Shown here piece by piece: positions 16,981 to 24,838 of a stretch of DNA of 33,548 nucleotides. The translations under genes were made by a program, and so were the position numbers. The notes below the pieces were generated by a model that saw only the letters and a list, made by a program, of their open reading frames with translations, searched no databases and was not told the DNA's origin. This stretch comes from JBBTCJ01 sp038043285 (GTDB lineage: Bacteria > Planctomycetota > Phycisphaerae > UBA1845), in contig JBBTCJ010000147.1 of assembly GCA_038043285.1 (NCBI GenBank), positions 1-33,548 on the forward strand, in the 5' to 3' direction. How positions within the stretch are numbered: the first letter of the stretch is position 1; each line of letters opens with the position of its first letter.

Positions 16981-17312
16981 CCTGGTTCAATCATCACTCG
17001 GTCCCGAAGGCCCGCATCGCACGCGGAGGCGACACCCCTTTCGGCCCCTGCGCCAGGCTGCCGCACGGCGCTGCACCCGAAACAAGCCCCAATCCCCGTC
17101 GGCGCGCGGTTTGCAAAGGGCGAGCTGGAACGTGGAGCAGCCCCCGCCGCGATGGCCGTTTTGAGTCTCGAAACCTCGTCCGCAGCGCCATAACCGCGCC
17201 AAAAGAAAGTGTCACTGACATGCCGGTGATGATCGGGAATACCGTACCCGACCCGGAATGCCGAACCGGCCGATCTTTGCCGCGCGTTTTTTTTGCCAAC
17301 TTTTCCGGGGGG
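16981..17312. other. Non-coding stretch before the mini-gene
   Basis: No frame here has protein-like sequence. A run of eight T (17287-17294) follows a weak CGGC/GCCG dyad, which might terminate transcription from the protease gene, but the stem is only 4 bp. Nothing else is visible. Confidence 0.3.
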
Positions 17313-17341
17313 CTGGCGTTCTCCCGCCGGACGGGTATAGT
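17313..17341 (+). promoter_or_regulatory. Possible promoter of the membrane mini-gene
   Basis: TATAGT (17336-17341) is a good -10. At 17 bases upstream CTGGCG (17313-17318) is a poor -35. The leader to ATG 17421 would be about 72 bases. Confidence 0.35.
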
Positions 17342-17420
17342 CCGCCTTGCCGTGGGCGTCGGGACGCGCGGTTCCGACGCATTTGTTCGACGTCCAACGT
17401 CCCTTTTCAGGAGTATGCAA

Positions 17421-17495
17421 ATGAGCTGGTGGATTTGGGCAGTTGCGGGTTTGCTGGCTTGGCTGTTCCTTAGCGGCGGGTTGACCGCGGCCTAA
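17421..17495 (+). CDS. Predicted 24-residue single-span membrane mini-protein
   Basis: ATG 17421 to TAA 17495 encodes 24 residues: MSWWIWAVAGLLAWLF then LSGGLTAA. This is one hydrophobic helix with four tryptophans and almost no polar residues. AGGAG (17409-17413) is spaced 7 bases before the ATG, and another in-frame ATG at 17415 would add Met-Gln. A strong intrinsic terminator begins 50 bases after the stop, and a TATAGT box lies upstream, so it looks like a self-contained transcription unit. No relative is recognised. Small single-span proteins of this size often bind and tune larger membrane complexes (CydX, KdpF and AcrZ are examples), but no partner is encoded nearby. The same frame is open far upstream, but that part is not protein-like. 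Confidence 0.55.
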   Translation: MSWWIWAVAGLLAWLFLSGGLTAA

Positions 17496-17545
17496 CGGAA
17501 GGAAACCAAGACAACACGGTAGATCATGTCTCAAGATTTCGCCCC

Positions 17546-17589
17546 GGCGGGATTCGAGGTTCGTCCTCGTTCCCGCCGCGGCGTTTTTT
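17546..17589 (+). terminator. Strong intrinsic terminator
   Basis: The outer stem GGCGGGA (17546-17552) pairs perfectly with TCCCGCC (17571-17577). The inner stem CGAGG (17555-17559) pairs with CCTCG (17565-17569) around a TTCGT loop, with a small internal bulge. After GCGGCG come six T (17584-17589). It is placed to end the mini-gene transcript. Confidence 0.85.
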
Positions 17590-17745
17590 CGCCCGGCAGC
17601 CTCCCCTATCCGCCGACCACGGGTGATGCGGATCCAAAGATTGATCGGCGCCGTCGCCGGCGTGCCGCTGGCGGCTCGTCCGCCGGTGCCGGCACGACAG
17701 TTCCTGCGGGTGTTTTTGAGGCATGATGACAAGCAGTGGGGTTGC

Positions 17746-17991
17746 CCGACCGTGCCGACGAATCTCGCCCTTCTCTTGGCCCGGATGCTTTCTTCCCGCG
17801 ACTTGCCGGGCGGAGAGGGTCAACACCGTCTCGATCGTCGAGCGACCGGCCAGGTCAATTCATTCGTCCGCGGCCAACTCCGCCTTTTCGATCAACTCCA
17901 GCAGCCGCAAGGGCAACTGCCCGTCCCGGCTGAGAAACTCCGCCAGCGCTCAACTGTTCCGACGATCCCCGACTTGGAATCCTTGCCCCAT
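17746..17991 (-). pseudogene. Degenerate N-terminal fragment of an IS256/mutator-type transposase
   Basis: Reading from ATG 17991 (AGGAG 9 bases upstream), one frame gives MGQGFQVGDRRNS, a TGA, then ALAEFLSRDGQLPLRLLELI and EKAELAADE, a second TGA, then IDLAGRSTIETVLTLSARQV and AGRKHPGQEKGEIRRHGR. This pattern of LELIE...ELIDLAGR.TIEAVL.LSA.QVAG..HPGK matches the N-terminal region of transposases of the IS256 kind that I recall from planctomycetes. Two in-frame stops and loss of similarity after about 17746 mark it as dead. No catalytic DDE region and no terminal inverted repeats are visible. The match is from memory of the family, not from a search. Confidence 0.6.
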
Positions 17992-18161
17992 GGCGGTGGC
18001 TCCTAAAAAACTTCACAACCCTACCCGCTTACGCAACGGATAGGATCGAGCCGCCATTCCTTCATTCAACCTTCAACTCCGAACGGGACATGCTCTATCT
18101 TTGCTTGTGCCACGGGAATGGTTCAATTCGATTTTCCGGGGATGCACCTTCGGGCCGACGA

Positions 18162-18235
18162 CGTGCCCGGCAGGAGTCGAACCTGCAACCTTCGGCTCCG
18201 GAGGCCGACGCGCTGTCCAATTGTGCCACGGGCAC
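18162..18235 (-). tRNA. tRNA-Arg (anticodon CCG)
   Basis: On the minus strand the 7-bp acceptor stem GTGCCCG (5') pairs with CGGGCAC (3'), with discriminator G at 18162. The D arm is GCAC...GCGC with a GG-containing loop (AATTGGACA). The anticodon stem is TCGGC/GCCGA with loop CTCCGGA (anticodon CCG, reading CGG). The T arm is GCAGG-TTCGACT-CCTGC. The CCA end is not encoded. All canonical parts are present. Confidence 0.95.
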
Positions 18236-18248
18236 TGAAGCTCGCGCG

Positions 18249-18276
18249 AGTGTACTCCGCCGGGTCAGGGTGTCAA
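18249..18276 (-). promoter_or_regulatory. Promoter of tRNA-Arg(CCG)
   Basis: On the minus strand a perfect TTGACA (18271-18276) and TACACT (18249-18254) are spaced 16 bases apart. Transcription would start about 5-8 bases before the tRNA 5' end. This is one of the best promoter matches in the window. Confidence 0.8.
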
Positions 18277-18444
18277 CGGTCGGCGGAGGATCGTTGAGGC
18301 TTTGGGGTGTCGTTCAGGATGATACTGGTGGTCATTCCGATGGAAACGTCCCCCACCCGTTCCTTGCGGAATGGATGGGGCACCCGGTTCAAGAGCGGTG
18401 GCACAAAGGCCCAGTGCACCGTTCAAAATGGGCGGTACGCGGCG

Positions 18445-19233
18445 TCAGGCAACGCCGAGTTCGGCGAGCATGGATAGGTACGCGGGCGACGGGTCGGGGT
18501 ATTGGCCGGGTTCAGGGAGGGTCCACTTGGCGAAGAGCCTGGCGTTGTCCTCGCGGCCCGCGGGCAGGTCGGCAAGTTTGCGATCGTCGTGATGTTCGTC
18601 ATGGCGGATCAGGGCCTGCCGGCAACCAAGCACTTTCAGCCCTTCGCCGAACTGGATGGTCAACGACAGGTCCGGATCAAAGCCGAAGAAGAAAAACCGT
18701 TCGTCGGCATATCCGATTCGATGAAGCAATTCGCGCCGCAGCAGGCCGAAATTGGCATAGGGCGTGCCGCGAACGTGACAGAGTTCGTAGGTCTCTCCGT
18801 CGTGCTTGACGCGATCCAGCACGTTCCGCTCGTTGTGCCAGTTGTGGTAGAAGGCAACCATGCCGACGTTGGGCAAGTCGGGGCGTTCCATCATGGCGAC
18901 GGCGGCTTCGACCGCTCCAGGGAGCGGATAGGCGTCGTCGTTGAGCCACATGACGTAGAAGCCCGCGGCGGCCTTAAAGCCCTTGTTGAACGCCCGGACG
19001 GCCCCCTCGCGCTGGGGTTCGAGGATCGCGCGGACGTCGGCTTGTTGGGCGAGCCATTCGCGCGTCCCGTCGGTTGAGCCGCCGTCGACGATGATGACCT
19101 CGTGCGGGCAGGTAACGGAGCGTCTGATCTTGTCCAGGCAGCGGCGAAGGCGGTCGAAGCGGTTGAACGTGGGAACGACGATGGAGACAATACGGGTGGA
19201 ACGATCGTGGTCGCGCTGGGTTGGCCGATGCAT
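18445..19233 (-). CDS. GT2 family glycosyltransferase (soluble)
   Basis: The product is 262 residues and a single GT-A domain. It has VSIVVPTFNRFDRL (16-29), VDGGSTDGT (49-57) and the nucleotide-sugar and metal motif WLNDDAYPL (Asp99-Asp100), then a rhamnosyl/galactosyl-transferase-like second half with GTPYANFGLLRRELL and FFFFGFDPDLSLTI. There is no membrane helix. It probably adds a sugar to a polysaccharide or glycolipid; donor and acceptor are unknown. It stands alone, with tRNA-Arg downstream and a divergent secreted-protein gene 83 bases away, rather than in a glycan cluster. Confidence 0.88.
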   Translation of the reverse strand: MHRPTQRDHDRSTRIVSIVVPTFNRFDRLRRCLDKIRRSVTCPHEVIIVDGGSTDGTREWLAQQADVRAILEPQREGAVRAFNKGFKAAAGFYVMWLNDDAYPLPGAVEAAVAMMERPDLPNVGMVAFYHNWHNERNVLDRVKHDGETYELCHVRGTPYANFGLLRRELLHRIGYADERFFFFGFDPDLSLTIQFGEGLKVLGCRQALIRHDEHHDDRKLADLPAGREDNARLFAKWTLPEPGQYPDPSPAYLSMLAELGVA

Positions 19234-19316
19234 GTCGTAGAAACTATCGGCGAATCAGCGGCGGCGGCTGCGACGGATTCACGCGAACCCGTGCGCCCAG
19301 TCAGGGGATAACAGTG

Positions 19317-20531
19317 ATGCCCATGTCGACCTTGGGAACCCCCTCACCCTGGCCTCTTCGCCGGGGACGGGAAAGAGGGATCGCCGGGGGCGTTTTGAAT
19401 CTGCTGGTGTGCGCTGGACTGGTCGCCCAGCCGGATCAAAATCCCGAACCGCCGCCTGAGCGGGCGTCGGACGCTTCGGCAGCGACCAATGAGAAGGAAA
19501 ACGAGGGGCTTTGGCCCTCGCCGAAGCTGCTGGAATCGCTTCTTTCTCGCTGGGCCGACGAGGCGTCGAACGAGTACTCCCTGGACGACGTCCAGGGTAA
19601 GCAGGTGCGCAAGGCGGTCGTGGGGCGATGGAAGGGATTCCTAGATGAGCATCGACGAGAGCTTCAGCCGATCGCCAACGAGTTCCTCGAAATGCGGCTG
19701 GGCATGGAGCCGCCGTCGAAGGAACGGGTGCGTGAGTGGGCGGAGCGAGCGTTCCCGACGTTCGATCGGGTCAAGCAGGAGTTCATGGCGAGCCAGGATG
19801 ACTTTCGACAAGCATTGCATCCGACGCAACGGGCGAAGTTCGAGCTGGACATGCTCAAACAGAGCGCAGGGATGCAGTTCGCGGAGAACAAGCTGCGGCA
19901 ATGGAAAACCGGGGACGTGGATGCAACGGAGTTTTGGGAGCCACTTCCAAGCGCGCGTCGGCGGCGAGGGGAGGAAAAGCACAGGCACATAGAACAAACG
20001 GCTCCGTCGTCGGCCCTGGGGACCACGGTCGGCGACGCGGCCGGATCATCCGATCCGATCGAGGTCGAGCTTTCCGCGTGGGAGAAATACGTCGCGGATT
20101 TCATCCGAGCTTATGATCTGGACGAGGGGCAGCGGACGACGGTGTTGTCGTGCCTGAGGGAGTTATCCGAACGGGCGGCGGCGCATCGGACCCTGCACCG
20201 CGATGAGATTCAGAAGTTGGAGAATAGGATCGCAGCGGCGCGCGGTGCGGAGGGCGAGCCGGGGGAGATTCAGGCGGAACTTGTTCGACTCTACGGTCCA
20301 ATTGACGAAATGTTCGCGGAGCTGAAAGACCGGATCGAGAAAGTGCCCACCGAGGCGCAGAGGGCGAAGGCGGCGGGGATTCCGCACGGCGAAAAACCGA
20401 GCGAAGGCGCATCAGAAAGGCGACGCGGCGTGGAGCATCGCGAGTATCCACGCGACCATGCGACCTCGCCGCGTGGTGTCCCGGCATCAAAGACTGCGCC
20501 GCTCATGAAGGGCGACGCTACGCAAGAATAA
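19317..20531 (+). CDS. Secreted helical protein of unknown function
   Basis: The product is 404 residues from ATG 19317, with AGGGGA about 9 bases upstream. An arginine-rich N-terminus is followed by a signal peptide (GIAGGVLNLLVCAGLVAQP). The rest is highly charged and mostly helical, with two similar-looking helical regions (about 60-190 and 240-340, each with runs such as VRKAVVGRWKGFLDEHRREL and RTTVLSCLRELSERAAAHRT). No known domain is recognised. The last residues, APLMKGDATQE, and the stop codon are encoded by a dispersed repeat (20490-20535) that also occurs at 29790-29865, so the original C-terminus may have been replaced. The lack of conserved motifs makes the function unassignable. 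Confidence 0.75.
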   Translation: MPMSTLGTPSPWPLRRGRERGIAGGVLNLLVCAGLVAQPDQNPEPPPERASDASAATNEKENEGLWPSPKLLESLLSRWADEASNEYSLDDVQGKQVRKAVVGRWKGFLDEHRRELQPIANEFLEMRLGMEPPSKERVREWAERAFPTFDRVKQEFMASQDDFRQALHPTQRAKFELDMLKQSAGMQFAENKLRQWKTGDVDATEFWEPLPSARRRRGEEKHRHIEQTAPSSALGTTVGDAAGSSDPIEVELSAWEKYVADFIRAYDLDEGQRTTVLSCLRELSERAAAHRTLHRDEIQKLENRIAAARGAEGEPGEIQAELVRLYGPIDEMFAELKDRIEKVPTEAQRAKAAGIPHGEKPSEGASERRRGVEHREYPRDHATSPRGVPASKTAPLMKGDATQE

Positions 20532-20535
20532 AAAG
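20490..20535 (+). repeat. Half-copy of a dispersed palindromic element inside a gene end
   Basis: GCGCCGC, one mismatch, then CATGAAGGGCGACGCTAC (20504-20521) and an A-rich tail. The 18-base core is identical to the complement of 29797-29814. It encodes the last residues and TAA of the preceding secreted protein. Only the right half of the fuller palindrome at 29790-29865 is clearly present. Confidence 0.7.
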
Positions 20536-20539
20536 CATT

Positions 20540-21364
20540 CTAAGCGGGGAACGGTTCGGGGCCGCGGGGGTCCGCCGCTCCCTCCGACCGGGCGGCCATC
20601 TCCGAACCCCGCGCCGGCATTCGGATGGTGAACGTGGTTCCCCGGCCGAGTTCGCTGGAGAAGGTCAAGCTCCCACCGTGTTCCTGCACGATCCGGTGGG
20701 TAATGGAAAGCCCCAGCCCGCTGCCCCGGGACTTGGTCGAAAAGAACGGGCGGAGGACGCGCTCAAAATCCTGTTCGGCAATGCCCACGCCGGTGTCGGT
20801 GACGTTGAGGAACGCCTCCTCGGCGTCCAGGCCGAGCGCGATCCGCAAATCCCCGCCCTCAGGCATCGCCTGCCGGGCGTTGATCGCCAGGTTCAGCAGC
20901 GCCTGACGGAGCAAATCCTCGTCGGCCTCTACGATGACCGGTGCCGTCGGCTGCGCGACCGTCAAATGGATGCCGCTCGCCCGCAGCAGTGGGTCCAGAA
21001 ACTCCGCGAGGCGGCTGACGACACCTCGAAAATCCACCAGGGACAGCCGCAGCGAACAAGGCCCCGCCAGGTTCAGGAAGTCGTCAAAGAGATTCTGCAA
21101 TCGCTGGGCTTCCCGCTGAAGAACCTCGACCTTCAACAGAGCGCGACGCCGTGCGTCCTCCGGTTGGGTCGTCGGATCCTGCAACCCCTCCGCGAGCAAC
21201 TTCAGGTTGATCATGATGGTCGAAAGTGGATTGCGCAACTCGTGGGCGAGACCGCCGGCAATCTCCGCCACGTCCACGGCGGTACGTACGCCGGACGTAC
21301 GCCTGTCCAAACGCTCCGATCCGCCTTGGCTATCTGACGAGGATTTGATGGGAAACCCAAGCAC
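20540..21364 (-). CDS. Soluble sensor histidine kinase
   Basis: The product is 274 residues from GTG 21364. The HisKA domain has phospho-acceptor His41 in GLAHELRNPLS, with the dimerisation helices to about residue 105. The ATPase domain has N-box NLAINARQAMPEGG, G1 DTGVGI, F-box RPFFSTK and G2 GSGLGLSI. No transmembrane or sensory domain is seen, so it is a cytoplasmic kinase that probably senses through a partner or acts late in a relay. No response regulator is adjacent. It lies 161 bases downstream of the cold-shock gene on the same strand. A 12-bp perfect palindrome, GCCGACGTCGGC (21369-21380), sits immediately before its start. The ribosome binding site is weak and the start uncertain. 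Confidence 0.88.
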   Translation of the reverse strand: MLGFPIKSSSDSQGGSERLDRRTSGVRTAVDVAEIAGGLAHELRNPLSTIMINLKLLAEGLQDPTTQPEDARRRALLKVEVLQREAQRLQNLFDDFLNLAGPCSLRLSLVDFRGVVSRLAEFLDPLLRASGIHLTVAQPTAPVIVEADEDLLRQALLNLAINARQAMPEGGDLRIALGLDAEEAFLNVTDTGVGIAEQDFERVLRPFFSTKSRGSGLGLSITHRIVQEHGGSLTFSSELGRGTTFTIRMPARGSEMAARSEGAADPRGPEPFPA

Positions 21365-21525
21365 GCCAGCCGACGTCGGCAGCAGATCTGCAACGCCAAG
21401 GAAACGCCGCCTTTGATCCGATCCCCGCCGTCAGGGAGCGCGGTCTTCCGACCCGATCTGCAGCGCTATCAGGCGAAACGCCCTTCCGGTGATCCACGAA
21501 GCCACGAAACGCACGGGGCCGTGGG

Positions 21526-21738
21526 CTACTGCGGCTTGAGGCGTCGAACCTTCGTGGCCTGCGGACCGCGGTCGGATTCCGCGAGTTCGTATTCAACGGC
21601 CTCGCCGTCCTTGAGGCTTTTGAAACCCTCGCTTTCAATCGCGCTGAAATGCACGAAGATGTCCTTTCCGCCGGACGCCGCCTGGATGAACCCGAACCCC
21701 TTCTTCACGTCAAACCACTTGACCGTTCCGCTCGGCAT
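21526..21738 (-). CDS. csp: Cold-shock domain protein
   Basis: The product is 70 residues from ATG 21738, with GGGAG 6-7 bases upstream. It is a single OB-fold with both nucleic-acid-binding motifs: RNP1 as KKGFGFIQ and RNP2 as DIFVHFSAI. MPSGTVKWFDVKKGFGFI is the standard opening. It binds single-stranded RNA and DNA, acting as an RNA chaperone. The frame runs upstream to 21828, but the added residues are not CSD-like. It lies 147 bases downstream of pnp, so both may belong to RNA metabolism, and a leader of that length could carry its own promoter. Confidence 0.95.
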   Translation of the reverse strand: MPSGTVKWFDVKKGFGFIQAASGGKDIFVHFSAIESEGFKSLKDGEAVEYELAESDRGPQATKVRRLKPQ

Positions 21739-21885
21739 GGCAATCTCCCGAACGTGACACAGCCCGCGACGGCGAACGAGCCGCCGACGGATCGTGTGTC
21801 GTACGACGCCGAAACTGGGCACAACCACCCCGCCGCCCGAAGCCCACGGCTTTCCTCGCCGACGCGGAGCTTGGCCTGCGGGACG

Positions 21886-23994
21886 CTAACTTGCAGTGGC
21901 TGCCGCCTCCTCAACCATGGCGGCCTTCCGCGACAGCTTGATCCGTCCTTGGTCGTCGATCGAAATCACCTTCACCCGGACCGAGTCGCCGATCTTCACC
22001 ACTTGCTCGGCCGACTTGACGTACTCGGAATCCAGCTCGCTGATGTGGCACAGCCCGTCCTGCCCCGGCGCCACCTCGACGAACGCGCCGAACTCCTTCA
22101 CGCTGCTGACCCGGCCGGAGTAGATCTTGCCGACCTTGACCTCGGCCGTCACCGCCTCGATCATCTCCACGGCTCGCTCAGCGCCCTTCAGATCGACGCA
22201 CGAAACCAGGATCGAGCCGTTGTCCTCGATCTCGACCACCGCGCCAGTCTCGGCCTCGATCGACTTAATGTACTTGCCGCCCGGGCCGATGACCTTCCCG
22301 ATTTTTTCCGGATTAATCTTCAGCATCAAAATCCGCGGAGCGTATTCGCTCGTCGTCTTCCGCGGCGCAGGCAGCGCCTCGAGCATCTTCTTGAGGATGT
22401 CCAGACGGGCTTCCTTGGCCATCGCCAGCGTCTCAACGACCACTTCCTGCGGCAGCCCGCGACCCTTCAGGTCCAGCTGCACGGCGGTGATGCCCCGCTG
22501 CGTGCCGGCTACCTTGAAGTCCATCTCCCCGAAATGGTCCTCCTCGCCGAGAATGTCCACCACCAACTTCCGCCGCCCGTCCTTCTCGAACATGCCGATG
22601 GAAATGCCCGCCACCGGCTGCCGAATCGGAACCCCCGCGTCCATCAGCGCCAGACAACCGGCGCATACCGAAGCCATCGAACTCGACCCGTTGGATTCCA
22701 GAATCTCGGACACCAGCCGAATCGTGTAGGGAAACTTGTCCGGGGCCGGCAGAACCGCTTCCAGCGCCTTTTCCGCCAGGTTACCGTGGCCAATCTCACG
22801 CCGGCTGGTGAAGCCCACCCGCTTGACCTCCCCGGTGCACAACGGCGGAAAGTTGTAGTGCAGCATGAACTTCTTGCTGTATTCCTCGTTCAGGCCATCG
22901 ATGATCTGCTCGTCGCGCCCGGTTCCGAGCGTGATCACGCAGAGAGATTGGGTCTCGCCGCGCTGGAAGAGTGCAGAACCATGCACACGCGGCAGGACCG
23001 CGACCTCGGAGGTCAACGGTCGGATGTCGTGGCATCCGCGACCGTCCGATCGCTTGCCCTGCGACACCACCATGTCGGCGATGATCTCGCCTTCGATCTT
23101 GTCGAGAAAATCACGGATTTCCGACCAGGCGTGCTCCGGCTTGTCCACGTTGGCCGGGCAGTACTCCGCCTTGGCCGCGTCGTACACCGCGGTGACCGCC
23201 TGGTATCGGTCCTGCTTGCCGGAAATCTGTCGAGCCGCCTGGAGCTTCGAGGCGAACTTCTTCCGCAACGCGGCCAGCAGGTTGTCTTTCGGCGGAGGCG
23301 GCGTCCAGGTCTTGGGCTTGCCCGCCTTTCGCCGCAGCTCGTCGATCACGTCGCAAATCTCGATGATCGTCTTGTGGCCAAGTTCGATGGCCGAGGCGAT
23401 CAGCGACTCGGAAACCTCCTGCGCCCCGACCTCAATCATGTTGATGGCCTCGCGATGCCCCGCGACCACCATCTCCATCGTTGAATGCTCCATCTGCGAC
23501 TGCGTGGGGTTCACGACCAGTTCGCCGTTGACGCAGCCGATGCGGCAGGCGCCGCTGGGCCCCTCAAAGGGAAGCTGCGAGATCGCCAGCGCCGCCGAGG
23601 CTCCAATCATCGCCAGGATGTCCGGATCGTTCTCCTGATCCGTCGACAAGACCATCGCCTGGATGAGCACCTCATCGATAAACGCGGCGGGAAACATCGG
23701 ACGCAGCGGACGATCAATCATCCGCATGGTAAGGATTTCCTTCTGCGTCGGGCGCGCCTCGCGCTTGAAGAATCCGCCGGGAAACTTCCCGGCCGCGTAA
23801 GTTTTCTCCCGGTAGTCCACCGTCAGCGGGAAAAAGTCCGTCCCTTCTCGCGCCGGTCCGGTGACCGCTGCCGCAAGCACCACGGTGTCCCCGTAGTTGA
23901 CGATGCAGGCGCCGGCCGCCTGCCTTGCCACCTTGCCGGTCTCGATCCGCAACGTGCGACCTGCAATTGTTCTTTCTACGAACTGGAATCCCAT
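21886..23994 (-). CDS. pnp: Polynucleotide phosphorylase
   Basis: The product is 702 residues from ATG 23994. Two RNase PH-like cores are separated by an all-helical linker (about 215-320), then KH (KIGKVIGPGGKYIKSIEAET) and S1 (GKIYSGRVSSVKEFGAFVEV) domains, the full canonical layout. The catalytic second core carries the FF-RG-type region with SDGRGCHDIRPL, RGETQSL, GEVKRVGFTSRREIGHGNLAEKAL and the aspartates of DILGEEDHFGEMDFKVAGT. It degrades RNA 3'-5' with phosphate and can polymerise NDPs. It follows rpsO by 255 bases, the rpsO-pnp order common in bacteria. A TTG at 24006 is an alternative start; no strong ribosome binding site is visible for either. Confidence 0.97.
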   Translation of the reverse strand: MGFQFVERTIAGRTLRIETGKVARQAAGACIVNYGDTVVLAAAVTGPAREGTDFFPLTVDYREKTYAAGKFPGGFFKREARPTQKEILTMRMIDRPLRPMFPAAFIDEVLIQAMVLSTDQENDPDILAMIGASAALAISQLPFEGPSGACRIGCVNGELVVNPTQSQMEHSTMEMVVAGHREAINMIEVGAQEVSESLIASAIELGHKTIIEICDVIDELRRKAGKPKTWTPPPPKDNLLAALRKKFASKLQAARQISGKQDRYQAVTAVYDAAKAEYCPANVDKPEHAWSEIRDFLDKIEGEIIADMVVSQGKRSDGRGCHDIRPLTSEVAVLPRVHGSALFQRGETQSLCVITLGTGRDEQIIDGLNEEYSKKFMLHYNFPPLCTGEVKRVGFTSRREIGHGNLAEKALEAVLPAPDKFPYTIRLVSEILESNGSSSMASVCAGCLALMDAGVPIRQPVAGISIGMFEKDGRRKLVVDILGEEDHFGEMDFKVAGTQRGITAVQLDLKGRGLPQEVVVETLAMAKEARLDILKKMLEALPAPRKTTSEYAPRILMLKINPEKIGKVIGPGGKYIKSIEAETGAVVEIEDNGSILVSCVDLKGAERAVEMIEAVTAEVKVGKIYSGRVSSVKEFGAFVEVAPGQDGLCHISELDSEYVKSAEQVVKIGDSVRVKVISIDDQGRIKLSRKAAMVEEAAATAS

Positions 23995-24249
23995 GCAATC
24001 GTTCAAGCGTCTACCTTCAACCTTTCGTTACCGTTCTTGCCGTTTACCGGTCCTGTCACCTGTTCTCAAACGTCTCCGTATCGTGCCTGCACCGACGCGA
24101 ACGAACACCCTCGCGCCGCGTTTCAACCCCTCGTCGGCCTGCGTTCCGAAAACAATGGCGCCGCGCGACTGTACGCAGCGCCCAACGTCCATGCGAGAAA
24201 CGTCCGGGACGCTGTCCAGAGAATGAGAACCCAGGTAGGGACGGGCCGG

Positions 24250-24516
24250 CTACTTGCGGAGACCAAGCTCGCTGATCACCGCATGATAACGCGTACTGTC
24301 GGAGCGGTTGAGGTACCGAAGAAGCGAGGCGCGGCGGCCCACCATCTTGAGTAAACCCCGCCGGGAGGCGTGGTCCTTCTTATTGCCCTTCAAATGCTCA
24401 GTAAGTTCCTGAATCCGACTCGTCAGCAATACGATCTGGACCGCAGGCGAACCCGTGTCCCGCTCATGCACCCGATGCTTCGCCACCACATTCGCCTTTG
24501 CTTCCACCATCGTCAT
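24250..24516 (-). CDS. rpsO: Ribosomal protein S15
   Basis: The product is 88 residues, the usual S15 length. The signature is intact: HERDTGSPAVQIVLLTSRIQ, then ELTEHLKGNKKDHASRRGLL, VGRRASLLRYL and the end YHAVISELGLRK. It binds the central domain of 16S rRNA early in small-subunit assembly. ATG 24516 and 24510 are both possible; GGGCGAG lies just upstream. In Escherichia coli S15 represses its own translation through a leader pseudoknot. The 322-base upstream gap leaves room for a leader, but I could not identify a homologous structure. Confidence 0.96.
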   Translation of the reverse strand: MTMVEAKANVVAKHRVHERDTGSPAVQIVLLTSRIQELTEHLKGNKKDHASRRGLLKMVGRRASLLRYLNRSDSTRYHAVISELGLRK

Positions 24517-24838
24517 TGCTCGCCCAGACTGAAGGACTTACCGTCCGCGCTCCCGCAGAACCCTAACCTTTTTACCAACAGCAACTTATGTACGTTCCAC
24601 CTTTCTCATTTTTGGACTCGTGCATCCTTCTACCAGCTTTCTTCCCGGGATGCAAGTCGCTGATTCGCCTGAAAAAATTGCGGAAAGCAGGGCCGCCCCT
24701 CTTGCCAAGCCGCACCGGGCACAGCCCCGGGTGTGGGGAAAGCGGGCATCTGCAACACCCATAGCCCGCTCGGGCGCCTTGGGATCGGCGATGCGATACG
24801 CCATGTCCGTCGCCAGCCCCACAGTCCGGCGGCACCGG
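24517..24838. other. Gap between lexA and rpsO, no supported gene
   Basis: On the minus strand a frame at 24586-24822 (78 residues, MAYRIADPKAPERAMGVADA onward) is open, but it has no ribosome binding site or known domain. Small GC-rich dyads such as CCGGG-GCTGTG-CCCGG (about 24728-24743) lie after the lexA stop. The rpsO promoter probably sits in the A/T-richer part at 24540-24610, but no clear pair of boxes stands out. Confidence 0.3.

Noticed and set aside
16569..17732. A 387-codon minus-strand frame across the protease gene and the mini-gene
   Set aside because: The sequence is Arg/Ser/Ala-rich without family features and is antisense to the recognised HELAH protease.
21649..23484. A 611-codon open frame on the plus strand opposite pnp
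   Set aside because: It is a shadow of pnp. High GC at third codon positions removes stops on the opposite strand. The translation is rich in Arg, His and Asp with no domain.
24586..24822. 78-codon minus-strand frame between lexA and rpsO
   Set aside because: Partly protein-like text, but no ribosome binding site and no known relative, so it is not called as a gene.
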